DNA of 9,277 bases from the NCBI GenBank assembly GCA_964496245.1, contig CAZBZG010000193.1, positions 1 to 9,277 on the forward strand, given 5' to 3'. Made by a program: the position numbers and the translations under genes. Below are positions 1 through 7,800 of the stretch, piece by piece. Under the pieces are notes generated by a model, which ran no database searches, was not told where the DNA came from, and saw only the letters and a list, made by a program, of their open reading frames with translations. Position 1 is the first letter of the stretch; every line of letters starts with the position of its first letter. The stretch comes from CAZBZG01 sp964496245 (GTDB taxonomy: Bacteria; Planctomycetota; SZUA-567).

Positions 1-5
1 CCGAC

Positions 6-1487
6 CTAGATCGCAATGCCGAAGATGAACGCGGTCGAGGCGTTCTGCCGGCGCGTCAGCAATCCCAGCGGCACGGCCACCAGGGCGAAACACAGACAGG
101 CGAAACTCAGCGCCAGCTTGAGATGGATCTCGGCCGTCCGCTTGTGCAGGCTCTTGAGCTGCCCCCCCAGGAACTCCTGCGTGCCCTTGGGGATCTCGGG
201 CCGCGTGCGCAGTTGCTCGAGGTCGTCCGCCCCGGCTCTCTCCCGGTCGGCACTGCCGCGCAGGGCCTCCCCGAACGCGGCCTCCAACAGCAGGCGATTC
301 AGTCGGACTTGGTGAGCGCTCGATGCGAGCCCCGTCTCCTCGCGCTCGCGCAGAAGCGCCCGCGCCTCCTCGGGAAGCCTGGTCTCGTCGAAGTCGCCGG
401 CCTGAAACAGCGCGCTTTTGCGCAGCTTCTCGTTCAGACCGGCGAGCAGGCGCACCTGGTTGTCGGGCGAGAGCGCCGCGCCGCGGGCCGCCCGCTCCAC
501 GGCCTCGCAGTCCTGGTTGTCCAGACCGACCCAGAGGTTCCAGGCCGGTCCCCGGCCCTGCACGCCCTCTTCGTGCCGGAGCTGCCGGCAGAAGTCTTGC
601 CAGTTTGCGATGTCCGGTCGAATCAGGAACGAAGCGCAGAGCATGCGGATGCGCGCCAGCAGCTCGGCCCGCATGCGCGAGAGCGTCAAAAAGCCCATGT
701 ACGTGAGCCGCTGGGGACTGATGTTGATGTCCACGTCCCGGGCTGCCGGCCACCGTGGATTGCCGGTGTCGGCGATGAAGGGCTGGATCTTCTCATCCGA
801 GAGATCGTAGGCGTGAAAATGCTTGAGATGCACGCGTACGTAGAGATCCCCGTCCGCCTCGCGGTCGAGCTTGATCTCGTGATCCCGGGCGATGATCCGC
901 TCGACCGGATAGGGGTATGCGGGGTCCCACTTCTTGCTTTCGGTCTGCTTGTCGTCCTTGCCCTTCCGGGAAAACCGGGTGACGTCGATGCCGGCGTGCC
1001 CGCCTTTCCCGCGCATGCGGCAGATCACGCGATCGTAGAACAGGATGCTGCCGGGCTTGGAGAGCTTCCGCTGCAGGATGCCGGCCATGTCGCTCAGGAT
1101 GGCCTTCTCAATGCGGACCGTGGCCATGTCCAGCACGTCGGCGTTGAGGAAGACCGTGACGCACGTGGCCAGCGTGGCCACGGCCAGTCCCGGCGTCGCG
1201 ATCCACAGGGGATGGACCCCGCCGGCCTGGGCGGCCGAGAACTCGTTCGTGGCCGACAGTCGGCCGTAGCAGATCAGCGTGCCCGTGATGATCGTGAGCG
1301 GCAGCACCATGGGGCTCACCAGGGGCACGAGGTACGGCAAGACCGAGAAGACCGTGAAGATGCTGGCCCCGTCCCGCATCATCTGCCCGGCGGCAATGGC
1401 CAGAAGCACGAAGCCGAAGATCGCGATGGCCAGGCCCAGGGCCTTGCCGAGTTCGCGCAGCACGTGCAGCGGCAGGGTGACGAGCAT
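6..1487 (-). CDS. LptF/LptG family LPS-export permease, enlarged periplasmic domain, early TAG stop
   Basis: LptF and LptG are the paired inner-membrane subunits of the LptB2FG transporter that extracts LPS from the inner membrane. Membrane segments are visible at about 17-37, 52-75, 93-116 and 455-476. Family blocks include SVLPYLVPLVSPMVLPLTI (48-66), RLSATNEFSAAQAGG (76-90) and, before segment four, the LHKR and FALVAVPLGLLTRR stretches (447-480). The periplasmic jelly-roll-like part covers about 120-270. Between LTLSRMRAEL (267-276) and LHKR (447) lie about 170 residues where E. coli-type proteins have a few tens. The frame ends FIFGIAI then TAG (6-8), inside expected segment five, so segment six and the C-terminus, about 60 residues, are missing. 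This may be a nonsense mutation, a sequence error at a contig end, or a decayed gene. The ATG has GGGGAG four bases upstream. LptF and LptG cannot be told apart with confidence here. Confidence 0.85.
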   Translation of the reverse strand: MLVTLPLHVLRELGKALGLAIAIFGFVLLAIAAGQMMRDGASIFTVFSVLPYLVPLVSPMVLPLTIITGTLICYGRLSATNEFSAAQAGGVHPLWIATPGLAVATLATCVTVFLNADVLDMATVRIEKAILSDMAGILQRKLSKPGSILFYDRVICRMRGKGGHAGIDVTRFSRKGKDDKQTESKKWDPAYPYPVERIIARDHEIKLDREADGDLYVRVHLKHFHAYDLSDEKIQPFIADTGNPRWPAARDVDINISPQRLTYMGFLTLSRMRAELLARIRMLCASFLIRPDIANWQDFCRQLRHEEGVQGRGPAWNLWVGLDNQDCEAVERAARGAALSPDNQVRLLAGLNEKLRKSALFQAGDFDETRLPEEARALLREREETGLASSAHQVRLNRLLLEAAFGEALRGSADRERAGADDLEQLRTRPEIPKGTQEFLGGQLKSLHKRTAEIHLKLALSFACLCFALVAVPLGLLTRRQNASTAFIFGIAI

Positions 1488-1538
1488 GTCTCTCCCCTCG
1501 CGGACGCGAGATCCCGGATCCCCCCGGCCGCGACCGCC
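1488..1538 (-). promoter_or_regulatory. 51-base gap before the permease, with a hairpin beside its ribosome binding site
   Basis: This is the only gap longer than 11 bases. In the transcript it holds the inverted repeat CTCGCG-TC-CGCGAG (1510-1497), realistically a five-base-pair GC stem with a GTCC loop, and directly after it GGGGAGAGAC and the ATG. The 3' arm touches the Shine-Dalgarno sequence, so the stem could limit ribosome access. There is no U-tract, so it is not a standard terminator, and no convincing -35/-10 pair is visible. Confidence 0.4.
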
Positions 1539-2627
1539 TCAGCGCTCCGGAGCGCCATCTGCGGCCGGCCGCGCCGGCGGCTCCCGTTCCAGGAGCTCTG
1601 CGCAGGCGGCACAGACCTGCTCGACCGCGATCGCCTCCATGGCCTCCGAGGACGCCTGGCGGCGCTGACGGCTGGATCCGCTGACCTGCATCTCCTGGAG
1701 GGAGATGCAATGCGCGCCGTAGAGTCCGTTCCGCTCGGCCGCCATGGGGCCGTAGAGGCCGACCGACGGAACCTCCAGCGCGGCCGCCAGATGGACGGGA
1801 CCCGTGTCCGATCCTACGCAAAGCGATGCCGCATGCAAGAGTACAGCCAATTCGGGCACGGTCGTGGCCGGCGCCAGCCGCGCGCTGTCTTCGGCCAGCC
1901 GCACGATCTCCTCCGCCCACGCGCGCTCCTGGTCCCCGGCCCAGACCACGACCGCGGGAAGACCATGCTCGCGCGCAAGCACCCGCGCGACCTCGGCATA
2001 ACGCGGCCGCGGCCAGCGCTTGGACGGCCAGCCCGCACCGGGATTGAGCACGGCAAAGCCGCCTTGGAGATCCCTGTCACAAAGAAAGGGGGCGACCCTC
2101 GCCCTGGCCTGGCGATCTTCGGGCACGCAAAACCGCGCGTCCGGCGACTGAACACCAAGGGGACCGAGAAGTTGGAGGTTTCGATCCACCACGTGCGCCG
2201 CCGTGGGCGCGACCAGCCGATTGTTGCACCAGGGGCTCAACTCCCGGCCGTCTGCGCCCGCGAACCCGATACGCTGGGGCGCGCCGCTCAACCACCCTGC
2301 GAGCGCGCTCTTGGTGAGTCCCTGGAGATCGAGGGCCGTGTCGAACCGGAGCCCGCGCAGGTCCCGGGCCAGCTGCCAGACGCGGCCGGGCCGCTTGAGC
2401 CAGCCGCGCGGCACCTCGACGAGGCGGTCCAGCGCTTCGTGCCCCCGGAGAAGGCTCGCGCCGAGCGGCTCGCAGACCCACGCCAGAAAGGCGTCGGGAA
2501 ACGCGACCCGGAGGGCGTTAGGCACGGGCAGCCCGTGGATCACGTCGCCCAAAGCGCTCAGGCGCACGATCAGGATCCGCGGACCCGTCCGCTCTGCAGG
2601 CGCGGCAAAGGACGCTTCATGTGCCAC
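1539..2627 (-). CDS. waaC: LPS heptosyltransferase I-type glycosyltransferase (GT9, WaaC-like)
   Basis: WaaC adds the first heptose to Kdo2-lipid A from ADP-heptose. The protein has 362 residues; about 16 variable residues precede ILIVRLSALGDVIHGLPV (18-35), the typical heptosyltransferase I opening with the catalytic-type Asp at 28. DTALDLQGLTKSAL (96-109) and RIGFAGADGRE (119-129) match the N-domain. The C-domain carries LNPGAGWPSKRWP (194-206) and the donor-site motif GSDTGPVHLAAAL (272-284), followed by VGLYGPM (289-295). A short basic stretch at 318-325 precedes the last helix. The start is GTG, 11 bases inside the end of the GT4 gene, with GGGAG six bases upstream. The family assignment is firm; whether the acceptor is Kdo, as in WaaC, or another core sugar is inferred from the motif style and the paired waaF-type gene. 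Confidence 0.88.
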   Translation of the reverse strand: MAHEASFAAPAERTGPRILIVRLSALGDVIHGLPVPNALRVAFPDAFLAWVCEPLGASLLRGHEALDRLVEVPRGWLKRPGRVWQLARDLRGLRFDTALDLQGLTKSALAGWLSGAPQRIGFAGADGRELSPWCNNRLVAPTAAHVVDRNLQLLGPLGVQSPDARFCVPEDRQARARVAPFLCDRDLQGGFAVLNPGAGWPSKRWPRPRYAEVARVLAREHGLPAVVVWAGDQERAWAEEIVRLAEDSARLAPATTVPELAVLLHAASLCVGSDTGPVHLAAALEVPSVGLYGPMAAERNGLYGAHCISLQEMQVSGSSRQRRQASSEAMEAIAVEQVCAACAELLEREPPARPAADGAPER

Positions 2628-3741
2628 GCGATTCTCCCGCGCCGGTGGCGGGCACGGCTGCGAGTTCCCGGTAGACCGCGAGCGTGCCGTCGATCATGCG
2701 CTCCTTGTCGAAACGCTTGGCCGCGACTTCGCCGGCCGCCTTGGCGAAGCGCTCCCGCTTCTTCCGGTCGGTCAAAAGGTCCAGCAGCCCCGCGGCCAAT
2801 GCGTCGGGATCGCGGACCGGCACCACCAGGCCCGTGCGCCCGTCTTCCACGAGTTCGGGGAGTCCGCCCGCAGCCGTGGCCACCACCGCCTTGCCCGCGG
2901 CCATGGCGTCCATGACCGAGGTGCACAGGCCTTCGAGGTGGCTCGCCATGACGAAGAGATCGCAGGCCTTGAGCAGGGTCGGCACGTCCTCCCGGAATCC
3001 CGCAAACGTCACGTCCTCGTCGATGGCGAGCAGATTCGCCTGGTGGCGCAGCGGCCCTTCGAGCTCGCCCGTGCCCACGATCACGAGCTGGGTCTGCGGG
3101 AGGCGGGCGAGCACGGCCGGCATGGCTTCCAGGAGATAGCGCTGCCCCTTGTGATCGGTGAGACTGGCCACGTTGAGCAGGAGCAGTGGCTTCTTCTTGT
3201 CGGGCGCGAACTCCTGCCGCACGGCAGCGGTCTCTTCGGGCCCCTCCCGGATGCGGGCGAGATCAATGCCGCTGGGCACCAGGCGCAGACGATCCTCCGG
3301 CACGCCCGCATCCCGACACACGGTCCGGATGGCCTCGGAGATGCAGATCACGCGGTCGAGGCGCGCGTACTTCTTGACGCTGCGTACCTCGAAATCCACG
3401 CGCCGGGTGCAGACGGCCGGCCGGCCCGCCCGACGCGCGGCCGCACCGCCAACGGTCGCGCCGTGCGCATCGTGCGCGTGGAGCAGGACCGCGGCCTCGC
3501 GTTTCATCAAGCGTGCGAGCTTCCACCGCGCGAGCAGATCCCACTCGCCCCGGCAGCGGAGTTCGATCACGCGCGCGCCCGTCGTCCGGACGCGCTCGGC
3601 CAACGGCGCCTCCGGCTGGGTGACCACGAGATTGTCGATTCCGCGCGCCTGCAACCCCGCCACCAGATACAGGGCCTGCTGTTCCCCGCCCCGCCACGTA
3701 CTCGCGGTGCTGAGGTGCAGGATCGGACCGGTCTCTGCCAT
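2617..3741 (-). CDS. Glycosyltransferase family 4 (GT-B fold), probable LPS-core enzyme
   Basis: A 374-residue retaining GT-B glycosyltransferase, probably cytoplasmic and acting on the growing LPS core (inference from its place between two GT9 genes). The N-domain begins ILHLSTASTWRGGEQQAL (7-24), the glycine-rich acceptor loop typical of GT4, and contains HAHDAHG (88-94) and a CISEAIR segment (133-139). The C-domain starts near 185 with LLLNVASLTDHKGQ (187-200), then LVIVGTGELEGPL (219-231) and FAGFREDVP (246-254). The donor site reads SHLEGLCTSVMDAM (267-280), so the usual EX7E motif appears as E270-X7-D278; Asp is also known at this position in relatives with the pattern EGLGTSVLDAM. GGLPELVEDGRTG (292-304) follows. 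The ATG is preceded by AAGGAG (3748-3753) at six bases, overlapping the waaF stop. Sugar donor and linkage cannot be read from the sequence. Confidence 0.9.
   Translation of the reverse strand: MAETGPILHLSTASTWRGGEQQALYLVAGLQARGIDNLVVTQPEAPLAERVRTTGARVIELRCRGEWDLLARWKLARLMKREAAVLLHAHDAHGATVGGAAARRAGRPAVCTRRVDFEVRSVKKYARLDRVICISEAIRTVCRDAGVPEDRLRLVPSGIDLARIREGPEETAAVRQEFAPDKKKPLLLLNVASLTDHKGQRYLLEAMPAVLARLPQTQLVIVGTGELEGPLRHQANLLAIDEDVTFAGFREDVPTLLKACDLFVMASHLEGLCTSVMDAMAAGKAVVATAAGGLPELVEDGRTGLVVPVRDPDALAAGLLDLLTDRKKRERFAKAAGEVAAKRFDKERMIDGTLAVYRELAAVPATGAGESRGT
2634..2638 (-). promoter_or_regulatory. Shine-Dalgarno site supporting a GTG start
   Basis: The transcript reads GGGAG, six bases, then GTG (2627-2625). 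This favours the GTG over the out-of-frame ATG at 2620-2618, which would give only a 16-codon frame. The site lies inside the last codons of the GT4 gene, so the two genes overlap by 11 bases and are probably translationally coupled. Confidence 0.65.
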
Positions 3742-3752
3742 GGCTCTCTCCT

Positions 3753-4826
3753 TCAGGGACGGACCGCCTCGTTCGTCGCGCGCAGCTCAGTCACGGCCTG
3801 CCATACCCTGTCCGTATCGAGCGCGGCCAGGGCTTCCCGCGCCCGTTCCCGGAACCGCGGATCATCCAGGTCAGGCCGCGTGGCGCCACCGGTGCCGAGC
3901 ATGCGCACACGCTTGCCGAGCGAGCGGGTGCGCCCGGGCTCGGTCAGGCCGAAAAGAACGAGGGTCGGAACGTCCAGGGCCGCGGCTGCGTGCGCGCCCC
4001 CTGAATCGCCGCCGACAAAAAGCTCCGCCTGATCGAGCAAGCCGAAGAAGCCGGCCAGCCCCCCTGCCCCGGCTGCGTTCTTCACGCCGTCCCCGCCCGA
4101 AGCCGCTACAGCGGCGCAGACCTCTTGCTGGTCGGGCGTGCCCGTGACGAGCACGTCCAGGCGCCATGCGGCGACCATCCGCGCGGCCAAGTCCGCGTAC
4201 CGTTCGGACGGCCAGTCCTTGACCGGCCCGTAGGCGCTGGCGGGCGCGAAAACGGCATAGGACCGGTCCACCGCGAGCGCCTCGCGCAGACGGTCGGCCT
4301 CTTCGCGGCCCGCAACCGGGACCCGGAGACCGGGCACCACGGGATCAGGCCCTGCACCGGGCGGCGGTATGCCGGGGCCGGGATCCGCACCCAACCGCGC
4401 AGCCAGGTGCAGGTAGAAGTCGGTCATGTGAGCGGCATCCAGCTCGCGCCTCAGCGGTACGGCCTCGGTCAGGAAGACGCCGCGCCCTTCCCGCCGGGTC
4501 CCGACGCGGCGCAGCGGTCCGGCGCTCCACATCCAGAAGGCGGTGGAGAAGCTGTTCGTGAAGAGCAGTCCCGCGTCGTAGCGCATACGTCGGCGCACGG
4601 CGCGGCCGCTCGCCCAGAGCCGCCAGGGACCGCTTCGGGCGGGCGCCTCGAGCACGTCCCGCACGGCTGGATGGGCCGCAAAGCAGGCGCGCAAGGGATC
4701 GCGGCAGGCGACGTCCAGGGCCGCGTCCGGAAGCGCCGCCCGGAGGGCGTCGAGGGCGGGCAGACTCATCACGCAGTCGCCGAGCCAGTTGGGGGCCCGG
4801 ACGAGGATCGTGCGGGGCGCAGTCAT
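3753..4826 (-). CDS. waaF: LPS heptosyltransferase II-type glycosyltransferase (GT9, WaaF-like)
   Basis: WaaF adds the second L-glycero-D-manno-heptose of the LPS inner core from ADP-heptose, in the cytoplasm at the inner membrane. The 357-residue length is usual for the family. The GT-B N-domain opens with ILVRAPNWLGDCVMSLPAL (7-25), the hallmark of heptosyltransferase II, with the conserved Asp at 17. LLFTNSFSTAF (87-97), RREGRGVFLT (111-120) and HMTDFYLHL (133-141) match further family blocks. The C-domain has PASAYGPVKDWPSERY (195-210) and the nucleotide-sugar site GGDSGGAH (272-279), followed by VPTLVLFG and EPGRT. The site usually reads NDSGxMH, so the residue before Asp-Ser-Gly has changed from Asn to Gly, while Asp, Ser, Gly and His remain. 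The ATG lies three bases after the preceding stop; GGGGAG (4833-4838) sits six bases before it, just ahead of that stop. The exact acceptor in this organism is not visible. Confidence 0.92.
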   Translation of the reverse strand: MTAPRTILVRAPNWLGDCVMSLPALDALRAALPDAALDVACRDPLRACFAAHPAVRDVLEAPARSGPWRLWASGRAVRRRMRYDAGLLFTNSFSTAFWMWSAGPLRRVGTRREGRGVFLTEAVPLRRELDAAHMTDFYLHLAARLGADPGPGIPPPGAGPDPVVPGLRVPVAGREEADRLREALAVDRSYAVFAPASAYGPVKDWPSERYADLAARMVAAWRLDVLVTGTPDQQEVCAAVAASGGDGVKNAAGAGGLAGFFGLLDQAELFVGGDSGGAHAAAALDVPTLVLFGLTEPGRTRSLGKRVRMLGTGGATRPDLDDPRFRERAREALAALDTDRVWQAVTELRATNEAVRP

Positions 4827-4829
4827 CGG

Positions 4830-7800
4830 CTACTCCCCGTCGGCTCCGCCGGCCTCCGCGGGCCAGTCGCGCGGACGGAATCGGGAGAGATCGACCACGT
4901 CCACGGGCCCGGGGTCGTAGACGGGCGTGAAGCGGTCGTCGTCCGCTCCCGGCAGCTTGGCCACCGTGACGGTACGCTGTTCGGTCTTCTCGATCGTGCC
5001 GAGCCACGCGTGCAGCGCCTCGTACTCGTTGGGTTCGAGCCGCTGGGTCGGCAGGATCAGGAAGCGCGTGGCCGTGAGCCGCCGGCCCTCCACCGTGAAA
5101 TCCACGACCAACAGCCCGAACGCGGTCGGCCAATAGCAGTCGGGGGGCACGCTCGCAAAGCACCATCCCCGGGGCGCACGGAACACGACCCGCTGGCGCC
5201 GGACGTGATCGCGCGGGATCTCGAAGGGATGTTCGCGCGGCAGAGACGTGAGGAACGCCCTGGCGTCGAGCGACTGGTTGAGGAACGGATCGAAGGCGAG
5301 GCGTCCGCCCTCGGTCTGGCAGAAGCGTTCCACGCGTCCGCGGAACCGGAACACAAAGGGGCTGCGCACGGGCCGCGGGGGCTCTGGCGCCTCGCTGCCA
5401 TCCGGAAACGCGGTCTCCTCCAGCGTGATCTTCGGGAAAAAGCGGGCGGCCAGACGCTCCATCTGCTGGGGACCGCGCTGCGGCTGGCGCGCCAGCGTGC
5501 GCAGTCGGCCGGCCAGGGTGCCGCGAAACACGAGCCGTGCCTGGACGGCGGCCGTTCCGTTCTCGGAAAGATCGACCTGGATCTCCGCCCGCCGTTCGGT
5601 CTCATCCAGCGCGCCGCGGACGGTCACGAGTTCGAGTCCGCCCGGGTTGACCTCGAGCGCAGGCGCACCGACGAGCTGTTCGCCCAGATCAGCGAAGCAA
5701 TAATCGCGCGCCGGCCGGTGGAAGGCGAGCCACCGGTCCCGGTCTTCGGGCAGGCGCACGTGCAGCAGGGCTCCGTGGAAACGGTCGACCTGCTCGGCGC
5801 GGCGCCCCGGCGGGAGCGCGCCGGCCCGGGCCAGCATCCGGTTCGGACGGGCCTCGTGCGCCGACACCCCCAGGGCCTCCAGCATGGCGCGGCAGAGGCG
5901 CTGCTTGGCGCCCGCGTCCCCCGACCGGAGCACAAAGGCGTCGCGCGCCGTCTGCGCGCCCGGCGCTTCCTCGATCTCGGTGGCGATCCAGTCGTGCACC
6001 CGGCGGGTCTTCTCCGCCGGATCGGTCTGGCCGGCTGCGAGCGCCCGGGCCTTCTCCTGGAGGGCGGCGGACGAGCGCACCGGCGGTTCGCGCCGGAGCC
6101 GGGATCGTTGGCCGTCGTAGTCGGGGCCCCGCACCTCCACGCGGAGCGCGGCCAGGCCGTCGCCTTCCGACGGGAGGAAGCGCTCGGGCTTGCGTCCGGG
6201 CCGCTCCGAGAAGTCCCAGCGGTAGACCCTATCGTCAGCCACCTCCTCCTGGATGGGCGTCAAGGTCTCGGGATGCGCCTCCACGGAGACGGCCGGGGCA
6301 AGGGACTTTGGCACGATCAGCACGTACCGGCTCCGGAGTACGGGCACGTCGAACTCTTCGACCGGGAACCGATCGGTGAAGGTGGCTGTCGGACCCCCCG
6401 CGGTCGTGTCGCGATAGGCGTACTCCAGGACCGAACCCTCCTTGACGTTGTACATGCTGGTGGCCTTGCGCAGCTCCAGGTTCTCAGCCGACGTGGGGAG
6501 AAAGACGCTTCCGTCCGGCTGCACGGTGCGGCAATAGAGCAGCGCATCCGACTCCTGCGGCACGGAGAGTTCGGAGAGACTGCCGATGCCCTGCTTGTCG
6601 AAGACCTTGACCGCGTTGTGCACGAGGCCTTCGGAACTCCGATCCGCAAAGACACGGCGTACGCGGACCCGCAGGAGCACGGCATAGTTCGCGCGGGGGT
6701 GATCCGCCTTGCGGACCGCATTTGCATCGATCTCTTCGCGCGCAAGGTCGTACTTCTTGAGCGCCCACGGCCGTCCCGCGAGCTTCCGCACCCGGCGGAT
6801 CAGATCCACGTCCACCCGGTCGCAGGCGCGATTGCGCCGGGTCGCCCGGGCGAACCATTCGAGCGCGTCCGTCCTGCGCCCCTGCTGCAGCAGGAGCTCG
6901 CCCAACCGCTTGGCCAGGTCGGCTGATTCGGCACGGTCTTCGACCGCCTCGCGCAGGAGCTTCTCCGCGCGGGAGAAGTCGCCCGCGGACATGGCCAGAT
7001 CGATGGCAGCGCGGCGGTAGCGGCGGGGCTGCGCCGGATGTCCCTGTCGCCATGCGTCCAACGCGGCACGCGCCTCGTCCCACGCCCCTGCACCCTGGAG
7101 CTGCTGGAACCGGGTCCACGCCGGCAGCCGGCCCGCCGCCCAAGCCGCATCCTGCAGCGCCCGGGCCTGGGCCGTGCGGCCGGTGGCCTGATCGAAGCGC
7201 GCGCGTTCCAGGTCCCATTCGGGAGAGAGTTCGACGAGCGTCTTGTACGCATCCTCGGCCAGCGCCGTCCATCCCTTGCCGTGGTAGACCTGCCCGAGTT
7301 CCCGGACCACCGACGGCGACCCCGGATAGAGCTCGATCGCCTGTTTCAAGAGATCCAGGGCCTGCTTCTCCTGCTTCTTCTCCCGCTGGTGATGCGCCAG
7401 GAGCACCAGCACGGCGTGGCTTTTCGGATCGACCTCCCGGGCCCGGCCGAGCAGATCGAGCGCCTCTTTGGTCAGGCGGCTCGCCGCATCGATGCCCAGT
7501 CGGCGCTCCCGCAAGCGCGCCTTGGCCACGCGCGTCAGCACGTAGACGCTCTCGGGATGCCCCTTGAGGAACGCGTCCCAGACCTCGCGCGCTTCGCGGA
7601 TCCGGGCTTCGTGTTCGTAGGCCCGCGCCAGCCACAGGTACTTGGCCGGCATGGGCGCATCCATCTTTTCCAAGGCAGCGGAACTGCCGAAGCGAACGGG
7701 CCGGCTCAGCACGAATCCCCGCACGGCCCGGCAGGGCACGAGCGCATCCGCCTGGTACGCCGCGGCCTCGATGCCACTGGCTACGCCCCCGTCCAGCGCC

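Noticed and set aside
2570..2620. ATGA overlap at the end of the GT4 gene as the start of the next gene
   Set aside because: That ATG is out of frame with the GT9 protein and opens only a 16-codon frame; the GTG seven bases earlier is in frame and has a Shine-Dalgarno sequence.
123..2915. 930-codon open frame on the plus strand, and similar long plus-strand frames at 2203-4032, 4125-6926 and 7038-8921
   Set aside because: They lie antisense to genes with clear family motifs, run across gene borders, and their translations are Arg/His/Gly/Pro-rich without recognisable domains. Stop codons are simply rare on the opposite strand of GC-rich coding DNA.
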